DNA of 64,000 nt, from NCBI RefSeq assembly GCF_000429845.1, contig NZ_AUCQ01000023.1, forward strand, positions 1 through 64,000, read 5' to 3'. The position numbers and the translations under genes are program-made. A model generated the notes under the pieces. It saw only the letters and a program-made list of their open reading frames with translations. It did not search any database and was not told the DNA's origin. Numbering within the stretch: the stretch's first letter is position 1; every line of letters begins with the position of its first letter. Below are positions 19,947-28,676 of the stretch, one piece after another. The stretch is from Comamonas composti DSM 21721. GTDB lineage: Bacteria; Pseudomonadota; Gammaproteobacteria; Burkholderiales; Burkholderiaceae_C.

Positions 19947-20311
19947 TGGAGATCGTTCTGGCCATTGCCATCGGCGTGCTCACAGGCTCGGGCGTGTGGC
20001 TGCTGCTGCGCCCGCGTACCTACCAGGTCATCATGGGTCTGTCCCTGCTGTCCTATGCCGTCAACCTGTTCATCTTCAGCATGGGCCGCCAGGGCCTGGC
20101 GATCAACAAGGCACCGGTGCTGATCAACGGCATTCCCCAGGATCTGGCCCATTACGCCGACCCCATGCCCCAGGCCCTGGTGCTCACGGCCATCGTGATC
20201 GGCTTTGCCATGACGGCACTGTTCCTCGTGGTGCTGCTGGCCTCGCGCGGCACCACGGGCACTGACCATGTGGACGGAGCCCATTCGCGTACCGAGCAGG
20301 AGATGTCATGA
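19946..20311 (+). CDS. mrpC: Na+(K+)/H+ antiporter subunit C
   Basis: The 121-residue NuoK-like subunit has three predicted membrane helices and the family segment YQVIMGLSLLSYAVNLFIFS. It starts on the last base of mrpA and overlaps mrpD by four bases, so the subunits are probably made in fixed ratio. Confidence 0.93.
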   Translation: MEIVLAIAIGVLTGSGVWLLLRPRTYQVIMGLSLLSYAVNLFIFSMGRQGLAINKAPVLINGIPQDLAHYADPMPQALVLTAIVIGFAMTALFLVVLLASRGTTGTDHVDGAHSRTEQEMS

Positions 20312-21999
20312 GCGAATTCACCGCCCGCCTCATGCCGCACCTGATGCTGGCACCGATTGCCCTGCCCATGCTCACGGCAGCCTTCATGCTGCTGCTGCGC
20401 GAAGAACACCAGCGCCTGAAGCTGGGCCTGGGCCTGTTGTCGGCCATTCTTGGCCTGGCAAGCTCGATCCTGCTCATGGCCTGGGCCGACCAGGCCGGTG
20501 CCACGGTCAACCTCGGTGTCTACCTGCCCGGCAACTGGCCCATGCCCTTCGGGATTTCGCTGGCGCTGGACCGGCTCACGGCCCTCATGCTGGTGCTCAC
20601 CCACAGCCTGGCGCTGGCGGCCCTGGTCTTTTCCAGTGCGCGCTGGCATCGCGCGGGCGTGCACTTTCATCCGCTGTTCCAGTTCCAGCTCATGGGCCTG
20701 AGCGGAGCTTTTCTCACAGCCGATCTGTTCAACCTGTTCGTGTTCTTCGAGATCATGCTCGCTGCCTCCTACGGCCTGCTGTTGCATGGCTCGGGCCGCA
20801 CGCGCATCCAGGCCGGCCTGCACTACATCGCCATCAACCTCGTGGCCTCGTCCCTGTTCCTGATCGGCGCCTCCATGCTTTACGGGCTCACCGGCACGCT
20901 GAACATGGCCAACCTTGCCCAGGCCATTCCCCAGGTCGGCAGCGCCGACCGCGGCCTGCTGCATGCGGCAGCCGGCATTCTGGGCACGGCCTTTCTGATC
21001 AAGGCTGCGATGTGGCCGCTGAACTTCTGGCTGGTGCCCGCCTACAGCGCGGCCACGGCCCCGGTCGGGGCACTGTTCGCGATCATGACCAAGGTCGGCA
21101 TCTATGTGATCCTGCGCCTGTGGACCTTGCTCTTCAGTGCAGAAGCCGGCCCCTCGGCGCTGTTCGGCAGCGCCTGGCTGATTGCGGGCGGCATGCTGAC
21201 CATGGCCTTTGGCGCCATCGGCATGCTGGGCTCGCAGCGCCTCACGCATATCGCGGGCTTTGCGGCCATTCTGTCTTCGGGCACCTTGCTGGCTGCGGGC
21301 GGTTTTGGGCAGAACGCGCTCATGGCCGGCCTGCTGTACTACCTGCCCAGCTCCACGCTGGCCGTGGGCTCGCTCTTTCTGACCGCCGACCTCATAGACC
21401 GCTGGCGCAGCAACGGCCTGAGCGGCGAGCCCTATGAGGACGATGAGGCACCGTTCCTGAATGCCGAGCTGCTGCCCTCGGAAGGCTTCAACCTCGACGA
21501 CGATGAGGAGCTGCTCATAGGCCGGGCCATGCCTGCAGCAGCCGCCTTCATCGGCATAGGCTTTGTGCTGGCCACCCTGGTCATCACGGGCCTGCCGCCG
21601 CTGTCGGGCTTTGTGGGCAAGTTCGCAATGCTCACGGCCTTGCTCAACCCACTGGGCCTGGGCACACCGGCCGGCATGGAGGCCGGCTGGGTCGGCTGGC
21701 TTTTGCTGGCCCTGATGATCATCACAGGCCTGCTGGCCCTGCTGGCCCTGGTGCGGGCAGGCATACGCCACTTCTGGTCCTCCGATGAGCAGGACACGCT
21801 CTCCCTGAGCGTGGCCGAAGGGCTGCCGATTGCGGTCCTGCTGGGCTGCTGCGTGGCCCTGACCCTGCAGGCCGGGCCGGCCATGCAATACACACAGCGT
21901 GCGGCCGATGCCCTGCTTTCGCCCGATGTCTATGTGCGCGCCATCATGGAGACCAAGCCCAGACCCAACCCAACCCCGTCGCTCAAGGAGGCGCCATGA
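20308..21999 (+). CDS. mrpD: Na+(K+)/H+ antiporter subunit D
   Basis: The 563-residue NuoN/NuoM-like proton-channel subunit has about 14 membrane helices. Conserved marks include FLTADLFNLFVFFEIMLAAS with the channel glutamate, LIKAAMWPLNFWLVPAYS, and GLPPLSGFVGKF. An acidic stretch (DDDEELL, about 395-400) is in a loop. Four-base overlaps join it to mrpC and mrpE. Confidence 0.95.
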   Translation: MSEFTARLMPHLMLAPIALPMLTAAFMLLLREEHQRLKLGLGLLSAILGLASSILLMAWADQAGATVNLGVYLPGNWPMPFGISLALDRLTALMLVLTHSLALAALVFSSARWHRAGVHFHPLFQFQLMGLSGAFLTADLFNLFVFFEIMLAASYGLLLHGSGRTRIQAGLHYIAINLVASSLFLIGASMLYGLTGTLNMANLAQAIPQVGSADRGLLHAAAGILGTAFLIKAAMWPLNFWLVPAYSAATAPVGALFAIMTKVGIYVILRLWTLLFSAEAGPSALFGSAWLIAGGMLTMAFGAIGMLGSQRLTHIAGFAAILSSGTLLAAGGFGQNALMAGLLYYLPSSTLAVGSLFLTADLIDRWRSNGLSGEPYEDDEAPFLNAELLPSEGFNLDDDEELLIGRAMPAAAAFIGIGFVLATLVITGLPPLSGFVGKFAMLTALLNPLGLGTPAGMEAGWVGWLLLALMIITGLLALLALVRAGIRHFWSSDEQDTLSLSVAEGLPIAVLLGCCVALTLQAGPAMQYTQRAADALLSPDVYVRAIMETKPRPNPTPSLKEAP

Positions 22000-22484
22000 G
22001 ACATTTGCTGCCCGCCCCCTTGCTCTCGGTTGCGCTGGCCTTGCTGTGGCTGCTGCTCAACCGCTCGGCCAGCGTAGGTCATCTGCTGCTCGGCGCCCTG
22101 CTGGGGCTGCTGCTGCCCTTGCTGCTGCGCGGCCTGCGTCCCCTGCCGGTGAGCGTAAGCCACCCGCTCACCATCCTGCGCCTCGCGTTTCGGGTGATGC
22201 GCGACACCTCGGCCTCCAACTTCAGCGTGGTGCGCTTTTTGCTGTTTCCGCGCCTGCGCAAGCACCAGGCGGACTTCGTCCACATTCCGCTGGAGCTGCG
22301 CGACCCCAACGGTCTGGCCGTGCTGGCCATGATCGTCTGCATTACACCGGGCACGGCCTGGGCCGAGATCTCACGCGACCGCTCCATGCTGATGCTGCAT
22401 GTGCTGGAGGTCGATGACCGCGAGCAAATCGTCGCCCATGTCAAGAAGTACTACGAGCGCCCGCTGATGGAGATTTTTGAATGA
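21996..22484 (+). CDS. mrpE: Na+(K+)/H+ antiporter subunit E
   Basis: The 162-residue subunit has two N-terminal membrane helices and a soluble C-terminal region including VFITPGT-type sequence (VCITPGTAWAEISRD). It overlaps mrpD and mrpF by four bases each. The residues and gene order match the Mrp family. Confidence 0.93.
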   Translation: MRHLLPAPLLSVALALLWLLLNRSASVGHLLLGALLGLLLPLLLRGLRPLPVSVSHPLTILRLAFRVMRDTSASNFSVVRFLLFPRLRKHQADFVHIPLELRDPNGLAVLAMIVCITPGTAWAEISRDRSMLMLHVLEVDDREQIVAHVKKYYERPLMEIFE

Positions 22485-22759
22485 AGCCCTGGTTTTACTG
22501 GATCTTGGCGCTGGCCCTTTTCCTGCTGATCGTGGCCATGGGCTGCTGCGTGCTGCGCCTGCTCAAGGGGCCACATGCGCAGGACCGCATCCTGGCGCTG
22601 GACTGCATGTACCTCAACGGCATGCTGGCCATGCTGGTGCTGGGCATCATGCACACCAGCAACAACTACTTCGAGGCGGCCCTGCTCATCGCGCTGTTCG
22701 GCTGCGTGGGCTCCACGGCCATGGCCAAGTTTCTGCTGCGCGGCGAGGTGATCGAATGA
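22481..22759 (+). CDS. mrpF: Na+(K+)/H+ antiporter subunit F
   Basis: The 92-residue small membrane subunit has three predicted helices with the family core RLLKGPHAQDRILALD and a final KFLLRGEVIE. It overlaps mrpE by four bases, and its TGA overlaps the mrpG start. Confidence 0.93.
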   Translation: MKPWFYWILALALFLLIVAMGCCVLRLLKGPHAQDRILALDCMYLNGMLAMLVLGIMHTSNNYFEAALLIALFGCVGSTAMAKFLLRGEVIE

Positions 22760-23136
22760 TGGAACACGACCTTCCGCTGTGGGCGCAGGTGCTGGTGGCC
22801 GGCCTGGTGCTGGCAGGCGCCATCGTGGCCCTGCTGGGCTCCATGGGCCTGCTGCGCCTCAAGAGCTATTTCGAGCGCGTGCACTCGCCCTCCATCATCG
22901 CCACCATGGCCTGCTGGCTGATCATGCATGCGACCTGGATTTATTTTTCCATGCAGGGCCAGGGCCTGTCGGTTCAGGCCTTGCTGATCGCCGTCTTCGT
23001 CGCCGTGACCGTGCCCATCACCACGATCTTTCTCATGCGCGCCGCTCTCTTGCGTTCGCGCCGCGCGGGCCAGGACGTTCCGCCCACACTGAGCTCCATC
23101 GTGCTCAACGAGCCCGTCGAGCACCCCGACGCATAA
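22756..23136 (+). CDS. mrpG: Na+(K+)/H+ antiporter subunit G
   Basis: The 126-residue subunit has three predicted membrane helices and the characteristic GSMGLLRLKSYFERVHSPS followed by PITTIFLMRAALLR. It completes the A(B)-C-D-E-F-G set; start MMEH at 22756 overlaps mrpF by four bases, with ATG at 22759 also possible. Confidence 0.93.
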   Translation: MMEHDLPLWAQVLVAGLVLAGAIVALLGSMGLLRLKSYFERVHSPSIIATMACWLIMHATWIYFSMQGQGLSVQALLIAVFVAVTVPITTIFLMRAALLRSRRAGQDVPPTLSSIVLNEPVEHPDA

Positions 23137-23166
23137 TCGCGCATCGCCACCACGCCAGCTCCTGCC

Positions 23167-23550
23167 ATGCTCAATGTCTTTGCAATCTGTGCGGGCGCCT
23201 GCCTGGGCGCCCTGGGCCGCTGGGGCCTGGGCCTGTGGCTGAGCACGGGGCCGGGCCTGCCCTGGGGCACGCTGGCCGCCAACCTCATAGGCGGCTATCT
23301 GATCGGCGTTTGCGTGGCGCTGTTCCAGGCCATGCCCGAGCTCGATCCGGCCTGGCGGCTGGCCCTGGTCACGGGCTTTCTGGGCGCGCTGACCACCTTC
23401 TCCAGCTTCTCGGCCGAGGTGATCGGGCTGCTGCAGCAGCAGCGCTGGGCCTCGGCCCTGGGCTGGACCAGCCTGCACCTGGGCGGCTCGCTGATCATGA
23501 CGGTCGCAGGTCTGGCCAGCTGGCAGCTGCTTGCGCGCGCCAGCTCTTGA
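23167..23550 (+). CDS. crcB: Fluoride ion channel CrcB/FluC
   Basis: The 127-residue protein with four predicted membrane helices exports fluoride as a dual-topology dimer. It has GALGRWGLGLWL near the N-terminus, the NLIGGYLIG asparagine motif, and TGFLGALTTFSSFSAE. Only 30 bases separate it from mrpG, so it probably shares the Mrp transcript. I see no fluoride riboswitch in that gap. Confidence 0.93.
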   Translation: MLNVFAICAGACLGALGRWGLGLWLSTGPGLPWGTLAANLIGGYLIGVCVALFQAMPELDPAWRLALVTGFLGALTTFSSFSAEVIGLLQQQRWASALGWTSLHLGGSLIMTVAGLASWQLLARASS

Positions 23551-23552
23551 TT

Positions 23553-23612
23553 CATCATAAAATCAGCCTCAATCGCTTACCCAGCAAGCGCCTACAGCTA
23601 CTTTTTAGATAG
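23553..23612. repeat. Short AT-richer palindromic repeat between convergent crcB and cobQ
   Basis: The 65-base gap holds GCTTacccagcAAGC and CTACAGCTACTTTTTAGATAGC, similar in character to repeats near 7025-7060 and 10335-10437. It may serve as a terminator for crcB or cobQ. It is assigned only by visual similarity. Confidence 0.4.
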
Positions 23613-23615
23613 CAA

Positions 23616-25136
23616 TCACCGGCCCACAGGCTTGCTGGCAAACCACTGCGCGACGCCCTCAGCCAGACGTTCGAAAACGCTGTCCAGGGTCGGGGCCCGG
23701 GCTCCGAACAGTGCGCGCACCACCTCGGCGTTCTCGAACAGGCCGTGCCAATAGCAGCCGGCCACCAGGGCCTGGGGCCCATGCCAGAAGACGCCCGGCA
23801 CAGGCTCTTCGACCAGGCTGCCCGCAGCCACCATGTCGGGCCGGACCGAGGTCTGGCCATGGCGAATCTCATAGACCCTGGCCCCGGCTCCTGAAAGCGG
23901 CTGCAGCACGCCGCCCAGCGCGGGCAGACGCAGCCTGGCGGAGCGAACGGTTTTTTGCTCCGCAAACACCGTGGTCAGAGGCAGCAGGCCCAGACCTGCG
24001 GCATTGCCATCCACGCCATGCAGGTCGATCAAGGCCTCGCCCAGCATCTGCAGGCCGCCACAGATGCCGAACACCCGGCCTCCGGCCCGGGCATGGGCAC
24101 AGACGGCTGCATCCAGGCCCTGGGCACGCATCCAGCCCAGATCGGCGGCCGTAGCCTTGGAGCCCGGCAGAACAATCCAGTCCTGCGCCTTCAGGCCTGC
24201 GAGCTGGGCCGGGCTGCGGGCCCAGATCACACGCAGCCCCGGCAGATGCAGGAGCGGCTGGAACTCGTCGAGGTTGCTGATGCGCGGGTAGGCCACAATC
24301 GCCATGGTGGTGTGCACGGCCTCGCCTGCACCGCCCGAGCCTCGGTCGTCGAACACGCCATCCTCCTCGGGCAGGCCATGCTGCCACTGCATGGGAATCG
24401 TGGCCACCGTGGGCACGCGCGTGCGCTCTTCAAGCATCTGCGGCGCGGGCGCAAGCAGGCTGGCATCGCCACGGAACTTGTTGAGCACAAAGCCCTGGAT
24501 CAAGGCCTGCTCCCCGGGCGGCAGCAGGGCCCAGGTGCCATAGAGGTGGGCAAAGGCTCCGCCCCGGTCGATATCCGCCACCAGCAGGCAATGCGCGCCG
24601 CAGTGCCGCGCAACACGCATGTTGACCACGTCGCTGGCATGCAGATTGATCTCGGCCGGCGAGCCTGCGCCCTCGATGACCACCACATCGTTCTCGGCGC
24701 GCAGACTGTCCAGCGCCTGTGCGATCTGCGGCCACACCTGCAGGCTGCGCCCGCGCCAGGGCAATGCCGTGAGCTCTTCGCTGACCCGCCCCAGCAGCAC
24801 CACCTGGCTGCGCATGTCGGCCTCGGGCTTGAGCAGCAGCGGGTTCATGCGCACATCGGGCGTGCATCCGGCCGCCAGGGCCTGCAGATACTGGGCCGTG
24901 CCGATCTCTCCCCAGCCGCCCTCGGGCGTGGCCACGACGCGCGCGTTGTTGCTCATGTTCTGAGCCTTGAAGGGCGCCACCCTGTAGCCGCGCGCCCGGT
25001 ACCAGGCGCACAAGGCCGTGGCCACCCAGCTCTTGCCGGCGCCGCTGCTCGTGCCCAGCACCATCACGCACAGGGCCGGTCTGTGCCCGGCCGGGGGCAG
25101 GGGCAGATTCACGGCCCGGGATTCTTCAGCGGTCAT
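23616..25136 (-). CDS. cobQ: Cobyric acid synthase
   Basis: The 506-residue amidotransferase amidates the remaining carboxylates (b, d, e, g) of adenosyl-cobyrinic acid diamide. The N-terminal ATP-binding domain has GTSSGAGKSWVATAL and FKAQNMSNNA. The C-terminal glutamine amidotransferase domain has the catalytic cysteine in GICGGLQMLGEAL. It is the last gene of the cobO-bluB-cbiB-cobD-cobQ run and overlaps cobD by four bases. It converges on crcB. Confidence 0.95.
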   Translation of the reverse strand: MTAEESRAVNLPLPPAGHRPALCVMVLGTSSGAGKSWVATALCAWYRARGYRVAPFKAQNMSNNARVVATPEGGWGEIGTAQYLQALAAGCTPDVRMNPLLLKPEADMRSQVVLLGRVSEELTALPWRGRSLQVWPQIAQALDSLRAENDVVVIEGAGSPAEINLHASDVVNMRVARHCGAHCLLVADIDRGGAFAHLYGTWALLPPGEQALIQGFVLNKFRGDASLLAPAPQMLEERTRVPTVATIPMQWQHGLPEEDGVFDDRGSGGAGEAVHTTMAIVAYPRISNLDEFQPLLHLPGLRVIWARSPAQLAGLKAQDWIVLPGSKATAADLGWMRAQGLDAAVCAHARAGGRVFGICGGLQMLGEALIDLHGVDGNAAGLGLLPLTTVFAEQKTVRSARLRLPALGGVLQPLSGAGARVYEIRHGQTSVRPDMVAAGSLVEEPVPGVFWHGPQALVAGCYWHGLFENAEVVRALFGARAPTLDSVFERLAEGVAQWFASKPVGR

Positions 25137-26170
25137 AGAGCTTGCTTCCAGTAGTTCATCCAGGCCTGCTCCAGGGCCAGCTGGGATGCGGGCGCGAGCA
25201 CGCCCAGACGTACATGGCCGGGCAAGCCGAAGCTTGTGCAGTCACGCAGCTTGAGGCCTTGCTCACGCAGATAGTGCAGGCCTTGCGGCATGCGCGCCTG
25301 CTGCACATCCGGCAGACGCGCCACGAAATAGTTCGCCTCATGGCCTTGCAACACCTCCCAGCCCAGGCAGGCGCACAGGGCAAGCTGCTGGGCTTTCCAT
25401 TCCCGCAGGAGCTCTCGGCTGTGGGCCAGCCACTGCTGGGTTGCAGCCTCGGTCCAGGCCTGCAGCATGGCCACGCCATGCGCGCCCACGGGCCAGGAGC
25501 AGGCCAGCGCCACAAGCGCTGCGATCTCCGCATCGCAGGCCGCCTGCGGTGCCAGCACATAGGCTGCGCGCACGCCCGTCAGCCCCAGGGCCTTGTTCGG
25601 CGTCCAGATCTGCCAGGCCCGGCCCATGGCCTCGCGCCTGAGCCGGTCATCGATATCCGCGCCCAGCCTCAGCGGGACATAGGCACAGTCCAGCACATAC
25701 CAGCTGCCAGGTCCTGCCGCCTGCTGCCACAGCGGCCAGACATCCTCGTCCCGGCCCAGGGGGCTGGCAGGTGCACACGCCCAGTGCAGTCCAGGGCCGG
25801 GCGGCGCTCCGTTGCCTCGCGGCAGGGTCTTCAACCCCCAGATGCGCGCCGCATGCGCATAGTCGCCATAGTGGTGCTGCGGCAGGCTCACGCCCGCCGC
25901 GCCCTCGCGCCGCGCATGGGCCGTGATGCGGTGTATGAACTCGCTTGCACTGGCTGCCACCAGCACCTGCCGCGCCTGCACGCCATGAAATGCCGCCAGA
26001 CGCGCACGCAGCTCGGTGTAATGCGGATCAGGGTAGTGCGCGGCATGCGCCTGCCCCAGGGCCTGGAGCACCAGCGGACATGGGCCACAGGCATTGCTGT
26101 TGGTGGAAAAATCATGGACTGGCGTGCCCTGGGCATCGCTGCCGCCATGAACGGGCAAAGAAAACTGCAT
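25133..26170 (-). CDS. cobD: Threonine-phosphate decarboxylase / cobalamin biosynthesis aminotransferase-fold protein
   Basis: The 345-residue PLP fold-type I protein likely makes (R)-1-amino-2-propanol phosphate for the nucleotide-loop linker (called CobC in Pseudomonas). The start MQFSLPVHGG is chosen at 26170, one base into the cbiB stop, because upstream sequence in this frame is out-of-frame cbiB. The N-terminal HDFSTNSNACGP segment and PLP-lysine region IWTPNKALGLTGVRAAY support the call. The family is similar to histidinol-phosphate aminotransferases, but context decides. Confidence 0.88.
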   Translation of the reverse strand: MQFSLPVHGGSDAQGTPVHDFSTNSNACGPCPLVLQALGQAHAAHYPDPHYTELRARLAAFHGVQARQVLVAASASEFIHRITAHARREGAAGVSLPQHHYGDYAHAARIWGLKTLPRGNGAPPGPGLHWACAPASPLGRDEDVWPLWQQAAGPGSWYVLDCAYVPLRLGADIDDRLRREAMGRAWQIWTPNKALGLTGVRAAYVLAPQAACDAEIAALVALACSWPVGAHGVAMLQAWTEAATQQWLAHSRELLREWKAQQLALCACLGWEVLQGHEANYFVARLPDVQQARMPQGLHYLREQGLKLRDCTSFGLPGHVRLGVLAPASQLALEQAWMNYWKQAL

Positions 26171-27168
26171 CAAAACCTCGCCGCCAATGGGATCACAAGA
26201 CCCGAAACCAGCACCAGAGCCAGGGCGACGCAGCCGAGCAGCCGCACCACGCGGCTGGCATGGCCTACGGCCTGCTGCAGCTGGAGCGACTGCGGCACAC
26301 AGCCCCCGGGGTTGAGCACATAGACGCCGGGCTTGCCCAGGCGCACGCCCAGAATCCGGGCCATGGCCCCCATGGGCCAGCCGCCGTTGGGCGAAGGCGT
26401 GCTGTGCGCATCGCGGCGCAGGCCTTGCCACTTGGCGCCGGGCGCCACCACAAGCAGCAAAAGCGCCGTGATGCGCGCGGGAATCCAGCTGAGCACATCA
26501 TCGGCACGTGCCGTCCATTTGCCTGCCCATTGCCAGTAGCGCCGCTGCGCGCCCTGGCCGCGCCAGCCCGGATAGCCCCACATGGCATCGGCCGTGTTCG
26601 CCAGGCGGTAGAGCGCAGCCCCGGGCAGGCCCGCAACGGCAAACCAGAACAGCGGAGCGACCACGGAGTCGTTGAGGTTCTCGGCCAGGGTCTCGATCGC
26701 GCTTTCACGCACCTCGGCGGCATCGAGCGCGGCCGTATCGCGGCTCACCAGCCAGCGCAGACGCTCGCGCCCCTGGCTCAGGCCTTGCTGCAAGGCAGCC
26801 TCCACGGCCAGGACTTCGTGCTTGAGCATGCGCCAGGCAAACAAGGGCTTGAGCAGCACGGCCATCACCAGCGCCTGCAGCCACCAGGGCCGGGACGCAA
26901 GCAAGGCCTGGAGCAGGCCATAAACTCCTGAAACAATAGCTGCAAGCGCGCACCAGGCAAGGGCTGCAAGCCAAAAACTCTTGTAATCACGTCGCTGTAC
27001 GGCCTCTGGATCGGCAGGAGCCACGCGCTGCCCCAGAGCCTGCAAGACCCGGCCCATGGCCACCACGGGATGCAGAAAGGCAGGCGGCTCGCCCCAGAGC
27101 GCATCCATGGCCAGGGCCAGCACCACGGCCAGAGCCAGGGCCTCGGGGCCCCAGGGAAGAAACATCAT
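26170..27168 (-). CDS. cbiB: Adenosylcobinamide-phosphate synthase (cobalamin biosynthesis protein CbiB/CobD)
   Basis: The 332-residue inner-membrane protein attaches the aminopropanol linker to cobyric acid. It has DALWGEPPAFLHPVVAMGRV near the N-terminus, several membrane helices, and the conserved RESAIETLAENLNDSVVAPLFW. The start overlaps the bluB stop (ATGATG region), giving translational coupling. Around 26925-26995 the gene is more AT-rich, encoding a membrane helix. Confidence 0.93.
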   Translation of the reverse strand: MMFLPWGPEALALAVVLALAMDALWGEPPAFLHPVVAMGRVLQALGQRVAPADPEAVQRRDYKSFWLAALAWCALAAIVSGVYGLLQALLASRPWWLQALVMAVLLKPLFAWRMLKHEVLAVEAALQQGLSQGRERLRWLVSRDTAALDAAEVRESAIETLAENLNDSVVAPLFWFAVAGLPGAALYRLANTADAMWGYPGWRGQGAQRRYWQWAGKWTARADDVLSWIPARITALLLLVVAPGAKWQGLRRDAHSTPSPNGGWPMGAMARILGVRLGKPGVYVLNPGGCVPQSLQLQQAVGHASRVVRLLGCVALALVLVSGLVIPLAARF

Positions 27169-27872
27169 TGCCCGGCCTTTTCGTCCCAGTAGTCTTCGAA
27201 CAGCATGCTGTCCAGAGGAGCGCGGCCAGCCCATTTCTCCTGCTGCAGCATGGGCTCGGCGTAATAGGCGGCGACCGGCCCCAGGCACAGGACGGCCAGC
27301 GGCCGGCTGCCTGCGGGCATGCGCAGCAAGGCGGCCAGGGCATCGGGCTCGAAGAGCGACACCCAGCCCATGCCCAGGCCTTCGGCACGCGCAGCCAGCC
27401 ACAGGTTCTGTATGGCGCAGGCCGCGGACGCCACGTCCATCTCGGGCAGGGTGCGGCGGCCGAACACATGGGCCTCGCGCCCCGGCGGCATGGCCAGCAC
27501 CAGCAGCTCGGCCGCATCGAGCACGCCCTGAACCTTGAGTTTCATGAATTGCGGCTCGCGCTCACCCAGCGCCTGGGCCGTGCACAAACGCTCCTGCTCC
27601 ACCAGCGCATGAATCTGCTCGCGCAACTGCGGGCTGCGCACGCGCACAAAGCGCCAGGGCTGCATAAAGCCCACGCTGGGCGCGTGATGGGCTGCGCGCA
27701 GCAGACGCAGCAAGACCGCCTCATCGACCGATCCACCGCAGAAATGCCGCATGTCGCGCCGCTCGTGAATCGCCCGGTAAACGGCTGCGCGCTCGGGCTC
27801 GCTGAAAGGCCGGGCGGGTATCGTGTCGTGCGCTGCGGGGGCAGAAGGCGGGGTCGGTTCTTCGCTGCTCAT
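27165..27872 (-). CDS. bluB: 5,6-dimethylbenzimidazole synthase
   Basis: The product (235 residues from 27872) belongs to the nitroreductase superfamily and makes the lower ligand of B12 from FMNH2 and oxygen. Conserved segments are RRDMRHFCGGSVDEAVLLRLL, AAHHAPSVGFMQPWRFV, and ENMWL-like IQNLWLAARAEGLGMGWVS. A Pro/Ala-rich N-terminus precedes the domain. The start at 27872 (MSSEEP) is preferred; one 11 codons upstream at 27905 is possible. The presence of bluB means the cell can supply its own dimethylbenzimidazole. Confidence 0.92.
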   Translation of the reverse strand: MSSEEPTPPSAPAAHDTIPARPFSEPERAAVYRAIHERRDMRHFCGGSVDEAVLLRLLRAAHHAPSVGFMQPWRFVRVRSPQLREQIHALVEQERLCTAQALGEREPQFMKLKVQGVLDAAELLVLAMPPGREAHVFGRRTLPEMDVASAACAIQNLWLAARAEGLGMGWVSLFEPDALAALLRMPAGSRPLAVLCLGPVAAYYAEPMLQQEKWAGRAPLDSMLFEDYWDEKAGQ

Positions 27873-27965
27873 GCGGGGATTGTCGGCCAAGGCCTGCAAG
27901 CCCATCCGCCTGCGCCGAGTATTCCCGGTCAGGGCATGGCCATCAAAGGCCTCTTTGCGACAGCA

Positions 27966-28535
27966 TCAATCCTCGATGCCGCGCTGGGCGGGAATGCCGG
28001 CCTTGAAGGCGTGCTTGACCAGCTCCATGCGCGTGACAGTATCGGCCATCGCAATGATCTCCTCGGGGCAACGCCGCCCCGTGAGCATCACATGCACGTC
28101 GCGCGGACGCCTGGCCAGAGTCTCCAGCACGGGCTCCAGCGGCAGCCAGCCGTAGATCAGCGGGTAGGTGATCTCATCGAGGACCACGAGAAAGTATTCG
28201 CCCGACTCTATGGCCTGGCGGGCTCTTTCCCAGCCTTCGCGCGCCAGCTGTGCCGAGCGCTCCTGGTCCTGGCTCTTCCAGCTGAACCCGTCCCCCAGCC
28301 CTTCGATGGGAATGCCCAGTTGCTCGAACACACGGTGCTCGCCGAAACGGGCCGTGGGCACCTTCATGAACTGAAACACCTTGACCGCCTTGCCACGCCC
28401 GTGGGCGCGTACGGCCAGACCGAAGGCGGCCGTGCTCTTGCCCTTGCCATCGCCGGTGTTCACGAGAATCAGGCCGCGGCGCTCGCCCTCGGGCTTTTCA
28501 TAGGGTTTTTCGGTTGGGGCTTGTTCTATCTGCAT
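27966..28535 (-). CDS. cobO: Cob(I)yrinic acid a,c-diamide adenosyltransferase
   Basis: The 189-residue enzyme transfers the adenosyl group to corrinoids. It has a P-loop-like [26 protein letters not shown], and [15 protein letters not shown]. Length is normal for CobO/BtuR (about 190-200). It starts the second part of the B12 cluster; no cobalamin riboswitch is visible in the 140 bases before it. Confidence 0.95.
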   Translation of the reverse strand: MQIEQAPTEKPYEKPEGERRGLILVNTGDGKGKSTAAFGLAVRAHGRGKAVKVFQFMKVPTARFGEHRVFEQLGIPIEGLGDGFSWKSQDQERSAQLAREGWERARQAIESGEYFLVVLDEITYPLIYGWLPLEPVLETLARRPRDVHVMLTGRRCPEEIIAMADTVTRMELVKHAFKAGIPAQRGIED

Positions 28536-28676
28536 GGCTTGTCACCTCGGGTCACGGACTGGGTCCTGGCACTTCACTGCGCCCAGGTCCTGAACCCGCT
28601 GCCCAGAAAGCTGCCAGCCGCGCGGCGCCCAGGGCGGCTGCTGAGGCCGCCCCTAGACATGCTGCGGCCCGCCACT

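Noticed and set aside
23137..23166. Fluoride riboswitch before crcB
   Set aside because: Only 30 bases separate mrpG and crcB, too short for the motif.
28536..28676. Second cobalamin riboswitch before cobO
   Set aside because: The conserved B12 box and CCCCGCAACTGT-type core are absent.
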